The notes below the pieces were generated by a model, which worked only from the letters and a program-made list of their open reading frames with translations, did not search any database and was not told the origin of the DNA. A program made the translations under genes and the position numbers. A DNA stretch of 64,000 bases from RGIG8597 sp050872545. GTDB lineage: Bacteria; Spirochaetota; GWE2-31-10. Shown piece by piece: positions 1-7,857 of this stretch; the stretch's first letter is position 1, and each line of letters opens with the position of its first letter. Location: contig JBNMHA010000001.1 of NCBI GenBank assembly GCA_050872545.1, positions 1-64,000 on the forward strand, in the 5' to 3' direction.

Positions 1-37
1 AATACGCATTTTCCTTTAGCTGTCGTGGTTTTCGCAT
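1..37 (-). CDS. REP-associated tyrosine transposase (RAYT), 5' end only
   Basis: Read on the minus strand, an ATG at 37-35 follows a strong ribosome binding site (GGAGGTG, plus-strand positions about 41-47) and opens a frame starting MRKPRQLKENAY that runs off the window. This resembles the N-terminus I recall for Y1-type REP-associated transposases in treponemes (MRKPR.LKE...YH). Only 12 residues are visible, so the catalytic HUH and Tyr motifs cannot be checked. The nearby palindromic repeats fit such an element. It could instead be any small protein with a basic N-terminus. Confidence 0.45.
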   Translation of the reverse strand, partial: MRKPRQLKENAY

Positions 38-201
38 AAGCACCTCCACTAAGCTTTAATGCGTTTTGGTGTCATTTTCAACTACAAGATTAAAAACACT
101 TTACATATTTTTACATTTTTCCCTTGTGAGAACGAAATTAGAGGAATTTCAGAAGGTGTCTTATTTTCTAAAGTAAAGCAGAAAATGCGTAATTTTTGCC
201 G

Positions 202-302
202 GTGTCAGACCCTTATTCGCTTTTAGGATTAATAGCTACTTTTGGTTCTACTGCCAACTTAGGGACAGGTCTTAATACTGAAACGGAATATAGGTCTGAC
301 AC
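202..302. repeat. REPIN-like repeat unit, GTGTCAGACC arms
   Basis: A 10-bp perfect inverted repeat: GTGTCAGACC at 202-211 and GGTCTGACAC at 293-302. A further related motif, AGGGACAGGTCTTA, lies between at about 261-274. The ~100-bp unit size and the GTCAGACC/GACAGACC core recur near 432-533, 14996-15099 and 23267-23720. Confidence 0.55.
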
Positions 303-345
303 TATATAAGTTTCTTGTCATTTTTGTTTTCTTTGATCTCGTGTC

Positions 346-410
346 ATTATCGGGCTTGACCCGATAATTTTATGACGTGAATAAGAGATTCCCTTGTCAA
401 GCAAGGGAAT
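346..410. repeat. Two REP-type hairpins with TCAAG/CTTGA loops
   Basis: Two perfect 9-bp palindromes: ATTATCGGG/CCCGATAAT at 346-368 with loop CTTGA, and ATTCCCTTG/CAAGGGAAT at 388-410 with loop TCAAG. The stems differ but the five-base loop is the same on opposite strands. Hairpins with the same loop sit at 15113-15135 and, as the variant GCAAG, at 23383-23405. No coding frame with a good start covers the stretch 38-643. Confidence 0.6.
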
Positions 411-431
411 ACAAGGTGCAAAAAATCGAAT

Positions 432-533
432 GGACAGACCCTAATTCCAAAACAGCATACAGACCTGTCCCTTTGCGTATTTCCACATCTAACCAGCTTT
501 ACTTATATTCCAAACTAGAATTAGGGTCTGTCC
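432..533. repeat. REPIN-like repeat with 16-bp inverted arms
   Basis: A perfect 16-bp inverted repeat, GGACAGACCCTAATTC at 432-447 and GAATTAGGGTCTGTCC at 518-533, encloses a 70-bp spacer. The spacer holds a third half-site, CAGACCTGTCCCTT, at about 470-483. This is the clearest two-ended unit of the family outside the lipoprotein island. Confidence 0.65.
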
Positions 534-643
534 CCAAGTTAAACTTTTATTCCTTCCGCATTTTTTCTTTTCGTACAGCCTATTGTTGCAATTTTCACAT
601 TATTCCTTTATAAACTCTTTATCTTTTTTCGGGAGCTTTAAAA

Positions 644-3604
644 GTGCAGACATTACGATTTGAAATAAAAAATAAGCCGCAATTCAGCGACAGTCACAGT
701 GCCGGAATATTAAAAACAATTCTTGAAGATACTGGAATTGAACTTTCCTCACTGGAAATAATCAAGGCATATAATATTAATGAAACGCTTACTCCGGCGG
801 AAGCACAGAAAATTCGCAATGACCTCTTGTGCGATGCTGTTTATCAGGAAAGCCGCGAAGGTTTTGCTTATGCAAAAGAATTGGATTACGATTTTGCAAT
901 AGAAGTTGCATATAAAAATGGCGTTACCGACAATGTTGGACGCACGACTGCAAGAGGAATGAGTTTTATTCTCGGCAGAGATGTTAATTTCGGAAATGTT
1001 CGCTCTTCAGCTGTTTATTTCTTTAAAGGCAAAGCTGATGAAAAAGCAAAAGTTAATATTGCGGAAAATGTTCTGTGCAATAATTTAATAGAAGATTATC
1101 GAATTTTCACACATGAATCTTTTGCACCGATTGATTATTTTTCATATCAGCCGCAAAATATTGAAAAGCCTTATTTTGAAGTTATAAGCTTGGAAGTTTC
1201 GGACAGCGAACTGGAAAAAATTTCAGCCGACCGAGTTCTGTCTTTGACATTGGAGGAAATGAAAGCCATTCGGGAATATTTCCGCAGTGACAAAACAAAA
1301 GCAGAACGCGAAAAAATGGGACTTCCTTCCGACCCTACCGATGTAGAACTGGAACTTTTCGCACAAACTTGGTCTGAACACTGCAAGCATAAAATTTTCG
1401 CAGCCGAAGTTAATTACAAAGACGGCAAAGAAACAAAAACGATTAAAAACCTTTTCAAAACTTATATAAAAGGTTCTACAGACAAGATTAAGGAGAAACG
1501 AAACGATTTATTGTCTCTTTTTAAAGATAATGCAGGCGTTGTTAAATTTGATGATGATTACGCATACTGTGTAAAGGTAGAAACTCATAATTCACCATCA
1601 GCACTTGACCCTTACGGCGGTGCAATGACAGGAATTGTAGGTGTAAATCGTGATATTATCGGAACCGGTTTAGGAGCCTATCCAATCTTCAATACCGATG
1701 TTTTTTGTTTCGGAAGTCCTTATACTGAAGATGAAAATGTACCGGAAGGGCTTATGCATCCGCGACGAATTTTCCGAGGCGTACATCGCGGCGTAAAAGA
1801 CGGCGGAAACGAATCAGGTATACCTACAGTAAACGGTTCTATCACATTTGATCCGTCATTTTTAGGAAAGCCGCTTGTTTTCTGCGGTACCGGCGGATTA
1901 ATGCCGTTAAAAGTAAATGGAAAAGACAGCTTTGAAAAATACGTTCAGCCGGGTGATTTGGTAGTAATGTGCGGCGGTTTTATCGGTAAAGACGGAATTC
2001 ACGGTGCTACATTTTCATCCGTACAATTAACAGAAGCTTCTCCTACTTCCGCAGTGCAAATCGGCGACCCGATTACACAGAAAAAAATGCTTGATTTCCT
2101 AATGGAAGCACGTGACGCAGGAATGTATTCCGGTCTGACAGACAACGGAGCCGGTGGGCTTGCAAGTTCTATCGGCGAAATGGCTCAATTTACAAACGGT
2201 GCAAAACTTGATTTGGAAAAATGTCCGCTTAAATATGCCGGTTTGAAACCTTGGGAAATTCTCCTTTCCGAAGCGCAGGAGCGAATGTCTATCGCTGTGC
2301 CTAAAGATAAAGCTGCTGACTTTTTGGCATTGGCAAAGCGCAGAGATGTTGAGGCAAATGTAATCGGTGAGTTTACCGACAACGGCCTATTGGAATGCTT
2401 CTATAATGGAGAAAGAGTTTCTACTCTTGACTTGGAAATGCTGCATGAGGGAAATCCCGGCTTGAAAATCAACGCGGAATGGACTGCGCCAAAACAGGAA
2501 AGAACAGAAAGCAATATTGTATGCGGTTACGGTGAACTGTTAAAAACACTTCTTGCACGTCCTAATGTTGCGTCAAAAGAAAATTGGGTGCGTATGTACG
2601 ACCATGAAGTTCAAGCAAGAACAGTAAATAAGCCATTTACCGGAAAAGAAAATGACGGTCCATCCGACGGCGGTGTACTGAAAATATTCCCGGACAGAAA
2701 AGAAGGGCTGGTTATTACTCACGGAATGACACCGCGTTATTCGCGCCTTGATACTTATCAAATGACGGCAAATGTTATAGATGAAGCTGTGCGTCAGGCT
2801 ATTCTACTCGGTGCAAACCCGGATACGCTTGTAGGACTTGATAATTTCTGCTGGCCAGACCCGGTTCAAAGTGAAGCAACTCCGGACGGAACTTATAAAA
2901 TGGCGCAGTTAGTTCGTTCATGCGAAGCTTTGTACGACTTCAGCATTGCTTATAATTGTCCTTGTATTTCCGGCAAAGACAGTATGAAAAACGACTACCG
3001 ACGCGGCAAGAAAAAAGTTTCTGTATTACCGACGCTTTTGTTTACCGTTACCGGAAAAAGCGACGACATTACAAAAACCGTATCCTTTTATTTCAAAAAA
3101 ACGGGCAAAAAAATTTACCTAATAGGAAAAACAAAAGCTGAACTCGGTGCTTCCGAATATTTTGAAATGCTCGGAATCAAAGGCGGCATTGTTCCTACTG
3201 TAGATTGTCCGGAAAAAACTTTTGCAATGTACAAAAAGCTTTCCGAAGTACTAAAGAAAAGCCTTTTGGACAGCGCACACGATCTAAGTGACGGCGGACT
3301 TGCAGCGGCATTGGCTGAAGCTGCATTTTCCGGTAATATAGGCGCAAGCATTAACGTAAGCGCATTAGGAAAAGAACTTACTGCCGAAGAAAAACTTTTC
3401 AGTGAATCTCCGTCAAGAATTCTTGTATCTGTAGATACTGAAAATGAGAAAGCGTTCCTTGACACAATCGGTCAGGAAAATGCGGTTCTGCTTGGCGAAA
3501 CAAACGACAGTGATATTGTAGAAATCAAAGACGGTGAAGATGTTTTGGTAAGAGAGACATTAGCTGATTTGAAAGACGGCTGGAAAACAGCACTTGATTT
3601 TTAA
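644..3604 (+). CDS. purL: Phosphoribosylformylglycinamidine synthase, synthetase subunit (large-type, split)
   Basis: ATP-dependent amination of FGAR to FGAM, step four of de novo purine synthesis, using ammonia from the glutaminase encoded next door. The 986 residues carry the family's landmarks in order: TWSEHCKHK (about residue 245), VETHNSPSALDPYGGA, NESGIPTVNGS, LTDNGAGGLASSIGE, GPSDGGV, SGKDSMKND and the C-terminal AHDLSDGGLAAALAEA motif. The length fits the large-type enzyme without its fused C-terminal glutaminase domain, which is the separate gene 12 bp downstream. The start is GTG at 644 with GGGAG at 631-635; no in-frame ATG lies near. No frameshift is visible at the junction. Confidence 0.93.
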   Translation: MQTLRFEIKNKPQFSDSHSAGILKTILEDTGIELSSLEIIKAYNINETLTPAEAQKIRNDLLCDAVYQESREGFAYAKELDYDFAIEVAYKNGVTDNVGRTTARGMSFILGRDVNFGNVRSSAVYFFKGKADEKAKVNIAENVLCNNLIEDYRIFTHESFAPIDYFSYQPQNIEKPYFEVISLEVSDSELEKISADRVLSLTLEEMKAIREYFRSDKTKAEREKMGLPSDPTDVELELFAQTWSEHCKHKIFAAEVNYKDGKETKTIKNLFKTYIKGSTDKIKEKRNDLLSLFKDNAGVVKFDDDYAYCVKVETHNSPSALDPYGGAMTGIVGVNRDIIGTGLGAYPIFNTDVFCFGSPYTEDENVPEGLMHPRRIFRGVHRGVKDGGNESGIPTVNGSITFDPSFLGKPLVFCGTGGLMPLKVNGKDSFEKYVQPGDLVVMCGGFIGKDGIHGATFSSVQLTEASPTSAVQIGDPITQKKMLDFLMEARDAGMYSGLTDNGAGGLASSIGEMAQFTNGAKLDLEKCPLKYAGLKPWEILLSEAQERMSIAVPKDKAADFLALAKRRDVEANVIGEFTDNGLLECFYNGERVSTLDLEMLHEGNPGLKINAEWTAPKQERTESNIVCGYGELLKTLLARPNVASKENWVRMYDHEVQARTVNKPFTGKENDGPSDGGVLKIFPDRKEGLVITHGMTPRYSRLDTYQMTANVIDEAVRQAILLGANPDTLVGLDNFCWPDPVQSEATPDGTYKMAQLVRSCEALYDFSIAYNCPCISGKDSMKNDYRRGKKKVSVLPTLLFTVTGKSDDITKTVSFYFKKTGKKIYLIGKTKAELGASEYFEMLGIKGGIVPTVDCPEKTFAMYKKLSEVLKKSLLDSAHDLSDGGLAAALAEAAFSGNIGASINVSALGKELTAEEKLFSESPSRILVSVDTENEKAFLDTIGQENAVLLGETNDSDIVEIKDGEDVLVRETLADLKDGWKTALDF

Positions 3605-3616
3605 TGGGAGAATAGA

Positions 3617-4384
3617 ATGAAACCAAAAGCATTGATATTAACCGGTTACGGCATTAACGCAGAAAAAGAATTGAAGTGGGCATTTGATTTAGCAGGTGCA
3701 GAAGGCACAATTGTTCATTTGGAAGATTTGATTGAAAATAAACAAATGCTGAAAAATTATCAGATTCTCGGTTTTCCGGGCGGATTTTCTTTCGGCGACC
3801 ATATAGCTTCGGGAAAAGTTTTCGCAAATCTTGTAAAATACAATCTTTTTGATGAAATAAAGGAATTCATTGCAGCTGATAAACTTGTAATCGGTATCTG
3901 CAACGGATTTCAGGTAATTACAAAACTTGGTCTGGTACCATCATTTGACAATTCTTATGAACCTGTTGTAAGTCTGATAGATAATGACAGCGGAAAATTT
4001 GAAGACCGCTGGGTTTACCTTAATGTAGAAAATAATAAATCGCCTTGGCTTGCCGGACTGAAAAAACTTTACGTTCCTGTTCGTCACGGCGAGGGAAAAT
4101 TTATCACAAAGGATGCGGCAGTACTGGAGCGACTGAAAAAAAACGGTCAAGTTGCGTTGCGTTACACTACAGAAGATGGCAGTGAAACTGTTTATCCTTA
4201 TAATCCTAACGGTTCCGTTTATGATATTGCCGGCATTACAAATGAAAAAGGAAATGTTTTGGGACTTATGCCGCATCCGGAAGCTTATATTTCAAAAGAG
4301 TTGCGTCCAAGATGGACAGAAGGAATTGTTGATGAGCATACGGGGCTTGATATTTTCAAAAACGCCGTTTCATATTTCAAATAA
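3617..4384 (+). CDS. purQ: Phosphoribosylformylglycinamidine synthase, glutaminase subunit
   Basis: Class I glutamine amidotransferase that supplies ammonia to PurL. GFPGGFSFGDH is at residues 52-62, the nucleophile Cys95 sits in GICNGFQ, and the catalytic His220-Glu222 pair is in MPHPEA. The gene has its own ribosome binding site (GGGAGA just after the purL stop) and an ATG 12 bp downstream of purL, so the two subunits are made separately but together. In clostridial-type enzymes this domain is the C-terminus of one ~1240-residue chain. A strong terminator follows at 4407-4452. Confidence 0.92.
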   Translation: MKPKALILTGYGINAEKELKWAFDLAGAEGTIVHLEDLIENKQMLKNYQILGFPGGFSFGDHIASGKVFANLVKYNLFDEIKEFIAADKLVIGICNGFQVITKLGLVPSFDNSYEPVVSLIDNDSGKFEDRWVYLNVENNKSPWLAGLKKLYVPVRHGEGKFITKDAAVLERLKKNGQVALRYTTEDGSETVYPYNPNGSVYDIAGITNEKGNVLGLMPHPEAYISKELRPRWTEGIVDEHTGLDIFKNAVSYFK

Positions 4385-4406
4385 CATGTTTTAATCTATT
4401 TAATTT

Positions 4407-4452
4407 GGCTGTTCCGGAAGTACGAAAAACTTCACTGGAACAGCCTTTTTTT
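4407..4452. terminator. Intrinsic terminator between convergent purQ and the lipoprotein operon
   Basis: A perfect 9-bp stem, GGCTGTTCC (4407-4415) with GGAACAGCC (4437-4445), with an inner GAAGT/ACTTC pair, is followed by seven T residues. It terminates purLQ on plus and is placed to terminate the 4459-14715 operon on minus, though the minus side has fewer U residues. Confidence 0.85.
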
Positions 4453-4458
4453 ATTTCG

Positions 4459-5364
4459 TTAAAACTTAACACAAAGAGCGATTGCTGCACCGTTCGGCGT
4501 TGCCTGTTGTCTGTGGCTTCTGCCACACGAAAGTTCACCTTTGTTCCCGGAAGTCAGCCCAATGTCTACCGAAAATCGGTTCATTTCACCTTTCAGCCAA
4601 GCCCTTGCACCTAATGCCCCGAACATGAACGATAAGCCAGTACTGCTTACCAAACCGCCAAAAATAGAAAGTGCTCCGCCTAAAACTCGAATAGAATAAG
4701 TTGATGAATCTGATTTCCTTAGATTTTCTTCTATCACGCCTAAATGTGTACCTGTAAATAATATTATTCCGCTTATAAACATAGGAACAAAACATCCTCC
4801 AACTACACCAAAAGAAATTGCTATTCTCTTGTATAATTTCAGGTGTTTGTTTGAAAGATTGATAAAACGTTCTTTATCTTTAATTTCTCCATTTTGACAA
4901 ACATCATCTCCTATAATGCTGAATATAATTCCACTCACCAAAAATACTTGAGAAATAAAAACGGGAAATAGTCCAAAGAAGAAAGTAAAAGGCAGCAAAA
5001 TTGTACTCATATTCGGGGTTTCAACATCAAAGCATATCTTTTCCCACCATTTTGGAATAACGTGATAAGCATATCCTACCGACGCAACTGTATAAGGAAC
5101 AGACAATGCCAATGAAGTAAATCCTAAAAAACGAGTAGCATGACCTCTTATTATTTTATATTCTGGAGTTCTTCGCAATGCTCTGCGTTTATTTCGTGCA
5201 TTACGTCTTTCTTGACGTTCCTGCTTTCTTATTTTTTTATAATCATTTTCTATTGAAAAATCTGGTACTGCATTTTCTATTTCCGGCAAATTTTCTGTTT
5301 TTTCATTAGCGAAAAAACTTAATGTGCAAAAAAGTAAAACTGTTATTAAAATCAATCGCTTCAT
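4459..5364 (-). CDS. Exported membrane protein, paralogue A2 of the ABAB cluster
   Basis: Function unknown. A signal peptide (about residues 1-19, ending LSFFA) is followed by a basic Arg/Lys-rich segment at about 45-70 and several long hydrophobic stretches. The C-terminal ~47 residues start at AWLKGEMNR and end GAAIALCVKF. That end alternates hydrophobic residues and finishes in Phe, as in the BAM-recognised last strand of outer-membrane proteins. The first ~60 residues nearly match the 6158-7060 protein, while the middle diverges. It is the last gene of the operon, 11 bp after its neighbour. Confidence 0.75.
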   Translation of the reverse strand: MKRLILITVLLFCTLSFFANEKTENLPEIENAVPDFSIENDYKKIRKQERQERRNARNKRRALRRTPEYKIIRGHATRFLGFTSLALSVPYTVASVGYAYHVIPKWWEKICFDVETPNMSTILLPFTFFFGLFPVFISQVFLVSGIIFSIIGDDVCQNGEIKDKERFINLSNKHLKLYKRIAISFGVVGGCFVPMFISGIILFTGTHLGVIEENLRKSDSSTYSIRVLGGALSIFGGLVSSTGLSFMFGALGARAWLKGEMNRFSVDIGLTSGNKGELSCGRSHRQQATPNGAAIALCVKF

Positions 5365-5375
5365 TTCTGTCTCCG

Positions 5376-6146
5376 TTAGAACTTAACGCAAAGAGCAATC
5401 GCTGCACCGTTCGGCGTTATTTGTTGTCTGCGGCTTCTGTCACACGAAAGTTCGCCTTTATTCCCGGAAGTCAACCCAATGTCTACTGAAAGTCGGTTCG
5501 TTTGCCCTTTCAGCCAAGCAGACATTGCGAGACTGGTTATCATAATCGGAAGAGTAAACAAAGCTGAACTTCCAAATGAAATTAAAATAATTCCAAGAGT
5601 AAGCAAATCTTTGTTGTTTTCGTTAAAACAGGCTGCTCCAATTATACCGCCGCCAGCTCCTGCAATTGTCAGCCCAACGCCTGTAACAATACCGAATACT
5701 AATGCTAATGTTTGCCAAAGTTTTATTCTTGATTTGTAATATTCTGCCAATTTTTCACTTGAACAATACTGCTGTCTTTTCTGATACAGTTTAACTCCTG
5801 TCGACAACATAATTATTCCCGGTATCATAAATCCTAAAGGAATAACGCTGAAAAATACCGCATTAAAAAGCCCTAAAGGGAAAACTGTTAATGCAAAATT
5901 TATTGATAACGGAACACAGATTAATGACAAAATTCCCGAATGTGCCAAAAATATGCTTCCTATTGCTGTTCGCCGGATAGCTTTATATGTTTTCACTTCC
6001 ATTGATTTTTCATCCAAGCGAAATTCCGGCTGTGTTTGCGTATCCTTTTCTATACAAAACGATGTTTTATCTTCTATTTCATTTGAATATATTTGAATAA
6101 CCGAAAATATACTTATAAATATTGCTGCAACTAATAACTTGCTCAT
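5376..6146 (-). CDS. Exported membrane protein, paralogue B2 of the ABAB cluster
   Basis: Function unknown, 256 residues. It has a hydrophobic signal segment (about 1-20, MSKLLVAAIFIS...) and an N-terminal ~47 residues almost identical to the 7072-7845 protein (SNEIEDKTSFCIEKDTQT). The core is divergent, hydrophobic and Gly-rich, with three or four likely membrane segments. It ends with the same C-terminal module as its neighbours, AWLKGQTNRLSVDIGL to GAAIALCVKF. Spacing to the neighbouring genes is 11 bp on both sides. Confidence 0.75.
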   Translation of the reverse strand: MSKLLVAAIFISIFSVIQIYSNEIEDKTSFCIEKDTQTQPEFRLDEKSMEVKTYKAIRRTAIGSIFLAHSGILSLICVPLSINFALTVFPLGLFNAVFFSVIPLGFMIPGIIMLSTGVKLYQKRQQYCSSEKLAEYYKSRIKLWQTLALVFGIVTGVGLTIAGAGGGIIGAACFNENNKDLLTLGIILISFGSSALFTLPIMITSLAMSAWLKGQTNRLSVDIGLTSGNKGELSCDRSRRQQITPNGAAIALCVKF

Positions 6147-6157
6147 TTCTGCCTCCG

Positions 6158-7060
6158 TTAAAACTTAACACAAAGAGCGATCGCTGCACCGTTCGGCGTT
6201 GCATGTTGTCTGCGGCTTCTGTCACACGAAAGTTCGCCTTTGTTCCCGTAAATCAGCCCAATGTCTACCGAAAGTCGGTTCATTTCACCTTTCAGCCAAG
6301 CCCTCGCACCTAATGCCCCGAACATGAATGAGAATCCAAGTCCGGAAAATATTGTTCCTAAAGTTGTAAGAATTACACCGGATTGTAAGTTAAGAGTGTC
6401 TTGATATACTGTTCCACATTTTATTCCGCAAAGTATTCCAATTCCACCAGCAAACATTGGGATAAATAATGTTCCAAATACAGCACCAACAATCGTAATG
6501 CTGCGAAATATTTTAGATAATTTGATTGAGACTATTTTAAATTGGGTTTCATCGATTTTTTCTATATTACGTTTTTTATAATATTTGCCGTATGCCAAAC
6601 TTAAACCTATTCCCACACCGACAGAAGCAATTCCTAACAAAATAGGAACACTCAAGAAGATAAAAAACAAGGAATATGCAATCCCCCAACTCCAATCGTA
6701 TGATGATGTGACATCAAATCCGGAATCAAAAAAAAATGCAGCAGCAGAAGCAAGCGGAATCATTACATGATAGATATAACCTGCTGTCAAAATAGTTGCC
6801 GGAACAGAAAAAACTGATGTTGTGACTGCACCAAAAACAATTAAAGAACTTTTTAACATTTTGTATTCTGCTGTTCTTTTTAAAGCTCTTTTTTCTCGTC
6901 GTCTCTCCAATTTTTCTTGCCGCCAAATTTCTCGCTGTTCATTTTCTATTGAAAAATCTGGTACTGCATTTTCTATTTCCGGCAACGCTTCAGCTTTTTC
7001 ATTAGCGAAAAAACTTAGTGTGCAAAAAAGTAAAATTGTTATTAAAATTAATCGTTTCAT
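6158..7060 (-). CDS. Exported membrane protein, paralogue A1 of the ABAB cluster
   Basis: Function unknown, 300 residues. The signal peptide and the next ~45 residues match the 4459-5364 protein (ANEKAEALPEIENAVPDF), including the Arg/Lys/Glu-rich linker. Hydrophobic segments fill the middle, which differs strongly from A2. The last ~70 residues (LGFSFMFGALGARAWLKG to ALCVKF) are again nearly the same as in A2. Cotranscribed with flanking B copies, with 11-bp gaps. Confidence 0.75.
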   Translation of the reverse strand: MKRLILITILLFCTLSFFANEKAEALPEIENAVPDFSIENEQREIWRQEKLERRREKRALKRTAEYKMLKSSLIVFGAVTTSVFSVPATILTAGYIYHVMIPLASAAAFFFDSGFDVTSSYDWSWGIAYSLFFIFLSVPILLGIASVGVGIGLSLAYGKYYKKRNIEKIDETQFKIVSIKLSKIFRSITIVGAVFGTLFIPMFAGGIGILCGIKCGTVYQDTLNLQSGVILTTLGTIFSGLGFSFMFGALGARAWLKGEMNRLSVDIGLIYGNKGELSCDRSRRQHATPNGAAIALCVKF

Positions 7061-7071
7061 TTCTGCCTCCG

Positions 7072-7845
7072 TTAAAACTTAACGCAAAGAGCGATTGCTG
7101 CACCGTTCGGCGTTGCCTGTTGTCTGTGGCTTCTGTCACACGAAAGTTCGCCTTTATTCCCAGAAGTCAGCCCAATGTCTACAAAAAACCGATTCATTTC
7201 ACCTTTCAGCCAAGCAGACATTGCGAGACTGGTTATCATAATCGGAAGAGTTGAAAACACACTTCCACTTCCCACGAATGTAAAAATATTACCTAAGATT
7301 CCGTAAGTCGGATTGCTCACTGAAGCAAATAAACTTACGCAAATTAATCCTATTCCAGCCAATGCTATCCCTCCACTGCATGAACAAATAATTCCAGATA
7401 CAATTGCTGATGTCTTTAGTTTCATCAATTTTTTTGTAATAAACGGCTGCAATTTTTCTAAATGCATATACGAATGCTTGTATTTTTTTATCCCAGAAGA
7501 CAATAAAACACTGCCCGAGATTAATGTTCCTAATAACCCACCCACAGATAAACATGTTAATGTTGCACTTAAAACAATTGAACTTATTGAACGCAAATCT
7601 GTTAGTAAAAAAACATCAGTCACCGCACAAACATTGAATATTGTTGTTGCGCTACCTATTAGGATTGCTCCGGCATGAATTTTATTTATTTGGTTTACTA
7701 AAATTTTTTCATCCAAGCGAAATTCCGGATGAGTTTGTGTATCCTTTTCTATACAAAACGATGTTTTATCTTCTATTTCATTTGAATATATTTGAATAAC
7801 CGAAAATATACTTATAAATATTGCTGCAACTAATAACTTGCTCAT
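7072..7845 (-). CDS. Exported membrane protein, paralogue B1 of the ABAB cluster
   Basis: Function unknown, 257 residues. The N-terminus (about 1-45) is near-identical to the 5376-6146 protein. The middle has unrelated hydrophobic segments with Cys- and Gly-rich stretches. The shared C-terminal module (TSLAMSAWLKGEMNR, then SVDIGL replaced by FVDIGL, ending ALCVKF) closes the protein. A ribosome binding site AGGAGG precedes the ATG. It lies 12 bp downstream of the giant lipoprotein gene, so it is probably translated from the same transcript. Confidence 0.75.
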   Translation of the reverse strand: MSKLLVAAIFISIFSVIQIYSNEIEDKTSFCIEKDTQTHPEFRLDEKILVNQINKIHAGAILIGSATTIFNVCAVTDVFLLTDLRSISSIVLSATLTCLSVGGLLGTLISGSVLLSSGIKKYKHSYMHLEKLQPFITKKLMKLKTSAIVSGIICSCSGGIALAGIGLICVSLFASVSNPTYGILGNIFTFVGSGSVFSTLPIMITSLAMSAWLKGEMNRFFVDIGLTSGNKGELSCDRSHRQQATPNGAAIALCVKF

Positions 7846-7857
7846 TTCTGCCTCCTG

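Larger units (their letters stand above)
4459..7845 (-). repeat. Tandem duplication of an A-B gene pair (~1.7 kb unit)
   Basis: Genes at 7072-7845 (B1), 6158-7060 (A1), 5376-6146 (B2) and 4459-5364 (A2) form two copies of a B-A unit. About 145 bp at the 3' end of all four genes is nearly identical DNA (about 4459-4603, 5376-5520, 6158-6302, 7072-7216). The 5' ends match pairwise. The coding middles have diverged far more than the ends. Confidence 0.8.

Noticed and set aside
377..613. A 78-codon plus-strand frame before purL
   Set aside because: It runs through the palindromic repeats, has no ribosome site and no protein-like composition.
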